Shown in pieces: positions 6,324 through 13,286 of a DNA stretch of 18,244 nt. A program made the position numbers and the translations under genes. This stretch comes from Dehalococcoidia bacterium (GTDB taxonomy: Bacteria > Chloroflexota > Dehalococcoidia > SZUA-161): positions 1 to 18,244 of the forward strand of contig JAUXAX010000039.1 in the NCBI GenBank assembly GCA_030619685.1, read 5' to 3'. The notes beneath the pieces were generated by a model. It was not told the DNA's origin. It made no database searches and saw only the letters and a list, made by a program, of their open reading frames with translations. The stretch's first letter is position 1, and every line of letters begins with the position of its first letter.

Positions 6324-6351
6324 ATTGTAGCGTGCTAAATTCCTTTGTCAA
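6324..6351 (-). promoter_or_regulatory. sigma70-like promoter of the retron operon
   Basis: On the minus strand TTGACA (6351-6346), a 16-nt spacer, then TACAAT (6329-6324): six of six and five of six consensus matches. Expected transcription start is near 6317, before the effector start at 6253 and giving a leader of about 65 nt. Confidence 0.72.
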
Positions 6352-6692
6352 CCGCTTGTTCAGCCCAGTCTTTGCAGCTTGGCCCAGGGCATAAAATCTA
6401 CTTGTGTCGTGTTACGGCTTGGTGGACGATGATTTCAGGCAATGGTGCACGATGTCTTTAACAGAAGCCAACAACGTCCGCGCTATCAATGCCCTCTTTG
6501 AGTCTATCTGTAGACTGATGCGGGCTCCTAGGCCTCCAAACGGAAGTTGGCCTGATGGGCCTGTTCGTATATCAACGGATTGGCTGGCGGCGACCTAGGC
6601 TCGATGACGACCCAGCCAACAAAGACGACGCTACTAGATCCACAAAGAGGGTACACGACCTCGGAACCGCCCCGAAGCTGCCTCCCGAGAAC
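6352..6692. other. intergenic stretch between retron promoter and acs 3' end
   Basis: About 340 nt. The only plus-strand frame is 64 codons (6404-6598, GTG start) with no recognisable motif or ribosome site, so I do not call it a gene. Downstream of the acs stop on the minus strand there is only a weak CTCGG/CCGAG pairing without a T run, not a clear terminator. I see nothing else in it. Confidence 0.5.
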
Positions 6693-8657
6693 CTATTGGC
6701 TATCTTTGTCCGTGCTGAATGTCTTCCTCAGACCTTCGTACGCTTTTTTCAGCTCTTCCACCGATGCCTCGTCCTCCAAAGTGCTGAGGTCGCCCAGGCT
6801 CTGCCCCATCGATACCGCTTTGAGCACGCGGCGCATGATCTTGCCGCTCCTCGTCTTGGGCAACGACTCCACGAAGTGGACCTCATCGGGGGTGGCAATA
6901 GGCCCGATGACATGACGCAGATGCTGGCCGAGCTCTTTTCTCAAACCGGATGACGGTGAGATGCTCTTCTTGAGCGTCACAAAGAGTACAATACTCTCGC
7001 CCTTCACCGCGTCGGGCTTGCCTACCACCGCCGCCTCAGCCACAGCGGGATGGGATACAGCGGCGTCTTCGAGCTCCGCCGTCCCGATACGATGCCCTGC
7101 TACCTTCAGCACCTCGTCAGCCCTACCCAGAATCCAGAAATAGCCGTCATCGTCACGCATGGCGAAGTCGCCAGTATAGTATGACCCGGGGAAGCGCGAC
7201 CAGTAGGAATCCTTGTAGCGCTGCGGGTCGCCGTAGACATCGAGGAGCATCCCCGGCCACGGTTTTCTTATTATGAGGAGTCCTGTTTGCCCCGCAGGGG
7301 TTTCGTCTCCGTCAGCATCAACGACAGCGGCATCAACCCCAGGCAGTGGGAAAGTCGCCGAGCCCGGCTTCAGAGGTATAGGCTCAATCCCCGGCGTTGG
7401 GGATAGCATTGTGCCCCCGGTCTCCGTCTGCCACCAGGTATCGACTATAGGGCATCTCTCCCCCCCGATATACTCGTAATACCATTGCCAGGCCTCGGGA
7501 TTGATGGGCTCGCCAACACTGCCCAGAAGCTCAAGGCTGGAGAGGTCATGCTTTCGCGGTCCTTCTTCACCATGGCGCATAAACATGCGTATAGCTGTAG
7601 GTGAGGTGTAGAAGATGCTGACGCCATATTTCTCCACGATATCCCACCACCGATCCACCGCGGGATAATCAGGAGCCCCTTCATACAAGACAATAGCTGC
7701 GCCATGGGAGAGAGGAGCATATACTATGGAGCTGTGGCCGGTTACCCATCCCACATCGGCGGTACACCAGTAGACCGACTCCTCTCTTATATCGAATACC
7801 CACTTATATGCCGAGTGGTTGAACACAAGGTAGCCACCTGTGCCATGTACTATGCCCTTGGGCTTACCTGTCGTCCCCGAGGTATAGAGGATATATAGCG
7901 GATGAGTAGACTCCATCGGCTCAGGCTTAACCATCATGTCCGCCCCGTCGAGCAGGGCGGAAAGCCAGAAGTCCCTTCCCTGGGTTATGGGCACTTTCTC
8001 CCCCGTCCTCCTAACAACAACGATTTTCTCCACCGAGGGGCAGAGACTCGCTGCCTCATCAGCAATCTCCTTGAGCGCTAGGATACTGCCACGGCGATAC
8101 GCCCCATCAGCGGTGATGAGGACATTCGCCTGGATATCATTGACCCTGTCTGCTATCGCATGGGCGCTGAATCCAGAGAAGATCACAGTATGCACAGCCC
8201 CGATTCGGGCACAGGCGAGCATGAAAACAGGCAGTTCGGGGATCATGGGCAGATAAAGAGCAACCCGATCCCCCTTTTTGACTCCAAGCTTTTGCAACAC
8301 TGAGGCGAAGCGGTTGACCTCCCGGAAAAGGGTGGAATAGCTAAGCACTCTTGTCTCTCCGGTTTCCCCCTCCCAGTATATCGCCACCTTGCTCCTACGC
8401 CATGTCTTTACATGGCGATCAACGCACTGATAGCAGGCATTGAGCATCCCTCCAACGAACCACCGCGCATATGGCGGGTTCCAATCGAGAACCCGATCCC
8501 AGGTCTTGTACCAATCGAGTTTCCGCGCCTCCTCAGCCCAGAACCTCTCAGGGTCCTGCAGCGCGTGGAGGTGCATTTCGGCATAGCGCTTTGACGGCCA
8601 CATCCGCGAGCCCGTGGGTAGAGAGCTTGCGCTGTCTGATCCGCGATCGTCACTCAT
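6693..8657 (-). CDS. acsA: acetyl-CoA synthetase, AMP-forming
   Basis: 654 residues, full family length. It activates acetate with ATP and CoA to acetyl-CoA through acetyl-AMP in the cytoplasm. Seen: P-loop-like YTSGTTGKPKG (258-268), VGWVTGHS (302-309) and GSVGEP (379-384) of the acetyl pocket, WWQTETGG (408-415; the Trp limits the pocket to acetate), YYTGD, hinge GRADEVLKVAGHRIGTAELE, and PKTRSGKIMRR with the catalytic Lys606, which acetylation silences in the known enzymes. The ATG at 8657 has GGGGAAGGAAG upstream. It is last in an apparent ffh-radical SAM-acsA operon, 35 nt after the preceding gene. With CODH-maturation genes nearby it likely links acetate to the acetyl-CoA pathway. Propionate activation is less likely given the Trp. 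Confidence 0.96.
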   Translation of the reverse strand: MSDDRGSDSASSLPTGSRMWPSKRYAEMHLHALQDPERFWAEEARKLDWYKTWDRVLDWNPPYARWFVGGMLNACYQCVDRHVKTWRRSKVAIYWEGETGETRVLSYSTLFREVNRFASVLQKLGVKKGDRVALYLPMIPELPVFMLACARIGAVHTVIFSGFSAHAIADRVNDIQANVLITADGAYRRGSILALKEIADEAASLCPSVEKIVVVRRTGEKVPITQGRDFWLSALLDGADMMVKPEPMESTHPLYILYTSGTTGKPKGIVHGTGGYLVFNHSAYKWVFDIREESVYWCTADVGWVTGHSSIVYAPLSHGAAIVLYEGAPDYPAVDRWWDIVEKYGVSIFYTSPTAIRMFMRHGEEGPRKHDLSSLELLGSVGEPINPEAWQWYYEYIGGERCPIVDTWWQTETGGTMLSPTPGIEPIPLKPGSATFPLPGVDAAVVDADGDETPAGQTGLLIIRKPWPGMLLDVYGDPQRYKDSYWSRFPGSYYTGDFAMRDDDGYFWILGRADEVLKVAGHRIGTAELEDAAVSHPAVAEAAVVGKPDAVKGESIVLFVTLKKSISPSSGLRKELGQHLRHVIGPIATPDEVHFVESLPKTRSGKIMRRVLKAVSMGQSLGDLSTLEDEASVEELKKAYEGLRKTFSTDKDSQ

Positions 8658-8692
8658 GTACTTCCTTCCCCTTCACTTCACTTCCTTATCTT

Positions 8693-9829
8693 TCATAGAT
8701 GTGTCATCCCAATCAAATCCTTCACGTGTATGTGTGTCGATTCATCGATTCTCAGGCCCTCCTCTATGAGCTGCAAGACCTTGTCCTTCTCTTCAGGAAA
8801 CTCGTAGCCGTTGTAATCCTGTTTGAACAGCGTGTAATGGCGGTTACTATCCCGATACCATGAGTTGAGGAAGTGATCGAAGCTCAGGCTGCCTGTCACG
8901 TGCAGATTCTCGACCAGGGTCTTCACCTCCCGCAAGCGCTCATGAGGTGATGAGAGCTCGAAAATCCCCTTAGTGTAATCCTCATATAGCGGCAAACCCG
9001 GTCCAATCGCTAGAGGCCTTAGCCTAATAAAATCCGGGTCTATTTCGTTGAGAACCCTGGCGGTGTTCCTCGCGTGCTGTTCTGATCTAGCCCTACCTCC
9101 CAAATCGATCATGACGTACTCTGAGAGCTCAAAGCCCGCTTCCTTTGCCTTCTTCCCCGCTTGGATGTGTTCCGCTGCGGTCACGCCTTTGTCCACATAG
9201 CTCAGCAACTCATCATCCCCCGTTTCGAGCCCCACGTGGAGTCTTGAAAGGCCGGCGGCTCTCAGTTCCTTTAGCTCCTCCAAGCTCTTCTTGGCGAGAG
9301 TTTTCGCTCTGGCATAGGAAGTAACCCGCTCTATTGCCGGGAATGTCTCCTTCAAGTATCTCACGACCTCGAGCAGTTGCTCTGTTGGCATGATCAGGGT
9401 ATTGGCGTCCTGGAGGAAAACCGTACTTGCGCCAAAGTGTAGCCAGTCAAATACCATGACGAAAGACTGATTGTCCCTGAGACTGGGCTCTCTTCGGATC
9501 ATGGCGATTCCCACGTCCGCTTTCACCGCACCACCATGTCCCAGCTTCCATGACACCGCCTTTATTTCATCCGCTATTGCCCTGGCAGCATCTATATCCT
9601 TCTTTATTTCCTCCACGCTTCGCAGTTCGAACTTCTCCCGATTGTATATCATGCCGTAGCAGAATTTGCACCTGTTCCAGGAGCAATTTCGTGTTGGCCT
9701 GAGCAGCAAGGAATGGCTTCCACCTTCACTGGGCGGCCTTATCGGCCCCACTTCGAAGGAATACCGTCTTAGCTTCTCGGTATCGAACGTAAATAGCCCA
9801 GGGCCATTTCCTGATGTACTGTACGTCAT
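8693..9829 (-). CDS. radical SAM protein, function unknown
   Basis: 378 residues. The [4Fe-4S] cluster ligands are Cys49, Cys54 and Cys57 in RNCSWNRCKFC, i.e. C-x4-C-x2-C, one residue longer than the classical C-x3-C-x2-C but seen in COG1032-type proteins with CxWNRCxFC. Further TIM-barrel features: LHVGLETGDDELLSYVDKG, typical of HemN/Elp3-like radical SAM folds, and YVMIDLGGRARSEQHARNT. No B12-binding or methyltransferase domain is attached. Start ATG 9829 has GAGGTGA eight nt upstream, overlapping the ffh stop, so translation is probably coupled to ffh. Substrate unknown; nothing in ffh or acsA points to it. Confidence 0.85.
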   Translation of the reverse strand: MTYSTSGNGPGLFTFDTEKLRRYSFEVGPIRPPSEGGSHSLLLRPTRNCSWNRCKFCYGMIYNREKFELRSVEEIKKDIDAARAIADEIKAVSWKLGHGGAVKADVGIAMIRREPSLRDNQSFVMVFDWLHFGASTVFLQDANTLIMPTEQLLEVVRYLKETFPAIERVTSYARAKTLAKKSLEELKELRAAGLSRLHVGLETGDDELLSYVDKGVTAAEHIQAGKKAKEAGFELSEYVMIDLGGRARSEQHARNTARVLNEIDPDFIRLRPLAIGPGLPLYEDYTKGIFELSSPHERLREVKTLVENLHVTGSLSFDHFLNSWYRDSNRHYTLFKQDYNGYEFPEEKDKVLQLIEEGLRIDESTHIHVKDLIGMTHL

Positions 9830-9836
9830 TTCTCTG

Positions 9837-11156
9837 TCACCTCAGCCCAAAGATAGAAGTGAGCTTCTTCCCTTGGCCTAGCTGCTTCATCAACTTCTGC
9901 ACTTGGCGGTGCTGATTCAGCAACTGGTTGACGTCCTGGGGAGTGGTGCCACTTCCCTGGGCGATGCGCCGCCGTCTGCTGCCGTCGATTATGTTGGGAT
10001 TGTGCCGCTCATCAGGGGTCATAGAAAAGATCATGGCCTCTACCTTTTTCAGTTGCCTTTCATCCGCGCCCTGAGGCAACTTCCGGGAGAGCGCTGAGAT
10101 CCCGGGGACCATCTCCATGAGCTGACCAATAGGTCCCATCTTCCTTATCTGCTGCAGTTGCTCCAGGAAGTCTTCGAGGTCGAAGCTGCCACGGCGTATC
10201 TTGCGCTCCAACTCCTGCCTCGTTTGGGCATCGCTAACCGCCTCCGTCTTTTCGACAAAACTGAGGATATCACCCATGCCCAGGATTCGAGATGCCATTC
10301 GATCGGGATAGAAGGGCTCTAGGGCGTCTGTCTTCTCTCCAGTTCCAACAAACTTAATGGGCACCCCGGTGACCGAGGTGATGGAAAGGGCTGCTCCGCC
10401 TCTGGCATCGCCGTCCATTTTGCTCAAGATCACGCCGGTCAACCCTACAGTAGCATTGAACTCCTCGGCTATTCTCACTGCCTCCTGCCCGGTCATGGCG
10501 TCAGCAACGAGCAGTACCTCAGTGGGACCAAGCCTCTTGCCAAGCTCCTTAAGCTCCCTCATCAACTCCTCATCGATATGGAGCCGGCCTGCGGTATCGA
10601 TGATCACCACGCTGGCTGCTATCTCCCTGGCTCGCTTCATGGCATTAGCGCAAATAGCGACCGTCGAGTCCCCCTCCCAAGAGACAGGGATTTCGAGCTG
10701 CTTACCCAAAGCAATAAGCTGCTCTTTGGCAGCAGGACGGTAGGGATCAGCAGCGACCATCAGAGGGCGTTGTCCGCCTTTCCTTAGATGCAGAGCTAGC
10801 TTAGCAGAGGTTGTAGTTTTACCCGCGCCCTGAAGCCCAACCAGCAACATCACGGTGGGCGGTTGAGCGGCGTGCCCCAGCTTCTGTTGACCTCCCCCCA
10901 GGATCACAACCAGCTCCTCGTTGACAATCTTTATCACCTGATGCGCAGGCATCAGGCTTTCCAGCACCTCTACGCCGACGGCTCGCCCCCTCACCCTAGC
11001 CAGAAAATCCTTCACCACCTTGAAGTTGACATCCGCTTCCAGCAGCGCCAGCCTCACCTCGCGTAGCGCCTCGTCAACGTCCTTCTCGGTTAGCTTCCCT
11101 TTGCTGGAGAGCCTCTTGAAAACGGCCCCCAGCTTATCGGAAAGAGTCTCAAACAT
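9837..11156 (-). CDS. ffh: signal recognition particle protein Ffh (SRP54)
   Basis: 439 residues. It binds SRP RNA and signal peptides and, with FtsY, delivers nascent membrane proteins to the translocon. Seen: N domain (1-85, [16 protein letters not shown]), G domain with GLQGAGKTT (107-115), DPYRPAAKEQL, DTAGR and SKMDGDARGG, then the methionine-bearing M domain (about 300-439) with GSRRRRIAQGSGT, the RNA-binding loop. The G4 motif reads SKMDGD, closer to TKxD variants of SRP GTPases. Ribosome site AGGAGG lies four nt before ATG 11156. Promoter 11174-11202 (-). The first 54 codons and the promoter are duplicated 960 bp away. It heads an operon with the radical SAM gene and acsA. Confidence 0.97.
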   Translation of the reverse strand: MFETLSDKLGAVFKRLSSKGKLTEKDVDEALREVRLALLEADVNFKVVKDFLARVRGRAVGVEVLESLMPAHQVIKIVNEELVVILGGGQQKLGHAAQPPTVMLLVGLQGAGKTTTSAKLALHLRKGGQRPLMVAADPYRPAAKEQLIALGKQLEIPVSWEGDSTVAICANAMKRAREIAASVVIIDTAGRLHIDEELMRELKELGKRLGPTEVLLVADAMTGQEAVRIAEEFNATVGLTGVILSKMDGDARGGAALSITSVTGVPIKFVGTGEKTDALEPFYPDRMASRILGMGDILSFVEKTEAVSDAQTRQELERKIRRGSFDLEDFLEQLQQIRKMGPIGQLMEMVPGISALSRKLPQGADERQLKKVEAMIFSMTPDERHNPNIIDGSRRRRIAQGSGTTPQDVNQLLNQHRQVQKLMKQLGQGKKLTSIFGLR

Positions 11157-11173
11157 TTGCCTCCTCTGAGTTT

Positions 11174-11202
11174 ATTCTAGCTTGGGTAGACTCAGCGGTC
11201 AA
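11174..11202 (-). promoter_or_regulatory. promoter of ffh operon
   Basis: Minus strand TTGACC (11202-11197), 17-nt spacer, TAGAAT (11179-11174). The spacing is ideal and both boxes are kept in the duplicated copy at 12134-12162. Expected start near 11168, giving a very short leader with the AGGAGG ribosome site. Confidence 0.7.
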
Positions 11203-11222
11203 GCCAATCAGTCTGCCTTTAC

Positions 11223-11251
11223 TTGACAAATGGGATTGTGAGTACTAGACT
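11223..11251 (+). promoter_or_regulatory. plus-strand promoter in copy 1, facing the LEA14-like gene
   Basis: TTGACA (11223-11228), 17-nt spacer, TAGACT (11246-11251). Its duplicate at 12183-12211 is placed to drive the lipoprotein gene. Here no plus-strand gene follows, so a transcript would run antisense to 11319-11855. Confidence 0.5.
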
Positions 11252-11318
11252 CTGCCGCCGAATGAGTTACAAGGCGAAGTGTATGTGGTCCTGTAAAAGT
11301 TCCGTTGGTTCCGTCCCG

Positions 11319-11855
11319 TCATGTGTCCCGTACTTCCTGAGGCCAAGCACTCAGCGTCCGGATAATCTCAAAGGGAACCTTAAGGGATACTGGCCCGACT
11401 TTGATCCATACTGAGCCCTTCACTTTAAGATTGATTGTACCCCCCTGGCGGACTGCTTCTAGCAGCATCTCGATAGTCGACAGAACCTCTATCTCGTTCG
11501 AAACGACGAGGCTAGCTGAGTTATTGGAACCGATTACGATGTCCTCTGTTCTGTCTGCCCTTCCTAAGTGCACCCACTTGTCATTCCGTTGGAAGTAAAT
11601 GTCATAGGCGATTCTATCAACGGTAGCGCCAATAGGGTTCGGGTTCTCTACCCTCACTGTGACATCTACTGTCACTTTAGTCAGGCTGATGTCTCTCAGC
11701 GTTATGCTTGTGATGTCCGCGTTTGCGGCATAGTTTTCAATCTCGGCACTTATGCAACTTCGCACGACAATAACGGCGACGAGCAAGAAGCAGATCACCA
11801 GGATGATGAGGCCGAACAGAAGCCTCTTGTGAGCGAGAATCTTCGACATAAACAT
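11319..11855 (-). CDS. LEA14-like (WHy domain) membrane-anchored protein
   Basis: 178 residues. Seen: an N-terminal signal-anchor helix (residues 12-31, LLFGLIILVICFLLVAVIVV) and then a single LEA_2/WHy beta-sandwich with the family hallmark VRVENPNPIGATVDRIAYDIYF, hydrophobic-polar beta strands, and SVWIKVGPVSLKVPFE near the end. Family knowledge: bacterial LEA14-like proteins are linked with stress or desiccation and outer-face interactions, without known catalysis. Start ATG 11855 or ATG 11849 cannot be separated; neither has a good ribosome site. The gene lies between two copies of the ffh 5' duplication, so it was probably carried in or trapped by that event. Confidence 0.8.
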   Translation of the reverse strand: MFMSKILAHKRLLFGLIILVICFLLVAVIVVRSCISAEIENYAANADITSITLRDISLTKVTVDVTVRVENPNPIGATVDRIAYDIYFQRNDKWVHLGRADRTEDIVIGSNNSASLVVSNEIEVLSTIEMLLEAVRQGGTINLKVKGSVWIKVGPVSLKVPFEIIRTLSAWPQEVRDT

Positions 11856-11879
11856 CGACCAGGATTTGATCTTGGATCG

Positions 11880-12116
11880 CTAGCGATGCGGGCAGGATAT
11901 CAAGCACGTCCCCCGCCGCTCGGGGCAGATGAGCCGGAATCCGTGTTCTCTCGCTCTAGCCAGAAAATCCTTCACCACCTTGAACTTGACATCCGCTTCC
12001 AGCAGCGCCAGCCTCACCTCGCGTAGCGCCTCATCAACGTCCTTTTCGGTTAGCTTCCCTTTGCGGGAGAGCCTTTTGAAAACGGCCCCCAGCTTGTCAG
12101 AAAGAGTCTCAAACAT
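11880..12116 (-). pseudogene. truncated ffh copy (N domain only)
   Basis: The first 54 codons match ffh nearly exactly (Ser18 to Arg and Asn43 to Lys among the changes) and then the frame runs into 24 unrelated residues and stops. Homology ends at about 11957. The ribosome site and minus promoter are kept, so a 78-residue N-domain fragment may still be made. It lacks the GTPase and M domains and cannot act as an SRP protein. Confidence 0.88.
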
Positions 12117-12133
12117 TTGCCTCCTCTGGGTCT

Positions 12134-12162
12134 ATTCTAGCTTGGGTAGACTCAGCGGTCAA
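12134..12162 (-). promoter_or_regulatory. duplicated ffh-type promoter
   Basis: TTGACC (12162-12157), 17-nt spacer, TAGAAT (12139-12134) on the minus strand, unchanged from the ffh promoter. It would transcribe the truncated ffh copy and possibly the LEA14-like gene behind it. Confidence 0.6.
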
Positions 12163-12182
12163 GCTAATCACCCTGCCTTTAG

Positions 12183-12211
12183 TTGACAACTAGGAGTGTG
12201 AGTGCTAGACT
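12183..12211 (+). promoter_or_regulatory. promoter of the lipoprotein gene
   Basis: TTGACA (12183-12188), 17-nt spacer, TAGACT (12206-12211). Expected start near 12218, 31 nt before ATG 12249. Both boxes are conserved in the other repeat copy. Confidence 0.65.
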
Positions 12212-12248
12212 CTGCCGTCGAATGAGCTACTAGGCGAAAGGAGTGGAA

Positions 12249-13247
12249 ATGGTGAAAAGAACTCTTGCTATATTATTCATCGCGGTGCTTATAGTTTCAG
12301 TGCTGGTGGGATGCGTCGGGGGAGGGACAACTCCAGCCGCGATCAAGCTTGTGCCTGAGAAGGCTAGTATGATTGCGCATGTAGACCTGAGTCAGATCAC
12401 AGAAGATGAAGATGTCGCCGCACTCTATGAAGCAATGCCTCTGGAGCCCGACATGCCCCAGACATTAGATGAGGCCTTGGACCTGGCCAGGGAAGAGATT
12501 GGCCTCGACTTGAGGGATTTTGGGGAGGGCTTGATATTTGGCGAGATATCAGAGGCTACTGGGGATATGGACTACGGGGGAATTGTGGTAAAAGGAACTT
12601 TTACGGAGAGTGATTTGAGTGCAAGCATCGAATCAGCGATAGAGGAGGAGTTCACAACCATCAGCTACAAAGGCCACGAAATATATACGGACTCCGATGA
12701 AGAAGCGGGATTGGCTTTCCTGGGCAGCGATGCGTTTGTTATCGGCCTAATCGAGGCAGTAAAAGATGTCATCGCGGTAAAGGAAGGCGACCAGTCAGCT
12801 ATCAGCGGAAAGGTATTAACTGTGTACAATGGGCTAGGTGATGCCTTGGTGAAGGTGGCGATGATCGTGCCGCCAGGGGCAATAGAGGAAGGCTTGCAGG
12901 GGTTCACGGGTGAATTACCAATTGAATTACCAATTGAATTACCAATGGAATTGCCGTTGGACGCGTTGGCCGATTTAGATACGGTCGGTGTGGCTTTGAC
13001 CAAAGAGGGACAATCAATCGCCTTGAATTTGGAGCTCTGCTTCACCAACAGCGAGTCGGCGGAAGGTGCGGAGGACTTGATCAATGCTGCGATTTTGTTC
13101 GCCAGTGTGATGCCTGACATTCCAGAAGAAGCGCTGGAGTTGCTTGAGAACCTAGACGTAAGTGTTAGTGATTCCTGTCTTGATATCAGCCTCGAGATGA
13201 CGATGTCAGAGTTTGAGGATCTATTGGCTGAACAGGGGACACAATAG
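12249..13247 (+). CDS. secreted lipoprotein, DUF3352-like
   Basis: 332 residues. Start ATG 12249 has GGAG five nt upstream (12240-12243); the GTG at 12243 overlaps that site and is rejected. Seen: basic MVKR, a hydrophobic core and the lipobox LVGC (Cys22), so it should be lipid-anchored outside the membrane. The mature part is very acidic, opening VPEKASMIAHVDLSQI, which resembles the DUF3352 style of paired alpha/beta halves; a second half begins near DTVGVALTKEGQSIALNLEL. Residues of an in-frame 12-bp repeat (IELP units) link the halves. No catalytic motif seen. Role unknown; an extracytoplasmic scaffold or substrate-shielding protein is conceivable but unproven. It is convergent with ychF (gap 39 nt). 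Confidence 0.82.
   Translation: MVKRTLAILFIAVLIVSVLVGCVGGGTTPAAIKLVPEKASMIAHVDLSQITEDEDVAALYEAMPLEPDMPQTLDEALDLAREEIGLDLRDFGEGLIFGEISEATGDMDYGGIVVKGTFTESDLSASIESAIEEEFTTISYKGHEIYTDSDEEAGLAFLGSDAFVIGLIEAVKDVIAVKEGDQSAISGKVLTVYNGLGDALVKVAMIVPPGAIEEGLQGFTGELPIELPIELPMELPLDALADLDTVGVALTKEGQSIALNLELCFTNSESAEGAEDLINAAILFASVMPDIPEEALELLENLDVSVSDSCLDISLEMTMSEFEDLLAEQGTQ
12912..12959 (+). repeat. 12-bp in-frame tandem repeat (ELPI units)
   Basis: Four units based on GAATTACCAATT: two perfect, the third with one change, the fourth degenerate (GAATTGCCGTTG). It encodes ELPI-ELPI-ELPM-ELPL in the lipoprotein linker and could vary in number by slippage. Confidence 0.9.
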
Positions 13248-13286
13248 AGGCCTGACGTACAGTTTGGGCTGCAAGGGAGATATAAC

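Larger units (their letters stand above)
4170..6351 (-). other. complete type II-like retron unit (promoter, effector, ncRNA, RT)
   Basis: One strand carries, in order, a consensus promoter, the NDT-like effector, the msr-msd RNA and the RT. This is the arrangement expected of an Ec86/St85-class (type II in the Mestre scheme) anti-phage retron. Everything needed for function appears intact. It interrupts the region between the + strand cooC operon and the - strand acs operon, and its sampled base composition is more AT-rich than acs. No integrase, tRNA target or flanking direct repeat was found, so the way it arrived is unknown. The two-TM gene at 3475-4092 may belong to the unit. Confidence 0.85.
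10997..11278. repeat. direct duplication, copy 1 (ffh 5' end plus divergent promoter region)
   Basis: Matches 11957-12238 without gaps; I counted about 20 differences in 282 nt (about 93% identical). The unit holds ffh codons 1-54, its ribosome site, its minus promoter and an opposing plus promoter. The offset is exactly 960 bp. Confidence 0.93.
11957..12238. repeat. direct duplication, copy 2
   Basis: Partner of 10997-11278, same orientation, no indels. Most differences fall in the non-coding part; the coding part has seven, at least two of them changing residues. Confidence 0.93.

Noticed and set aside
6404..6598. 64-codon plus-strand frame between retron and acs
   Set aside because: GTG start without a ribosome site, no recognisable motif, in an intergenic stretch. 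Kept only as a note in the intergenic entry.
3175..6692. Possible integrative element with att sites
   Set aside because: No integrase, tRNA gene, transposase or flanking direct repeat was found around the retron insertion, so a mobile element cannot be supported.
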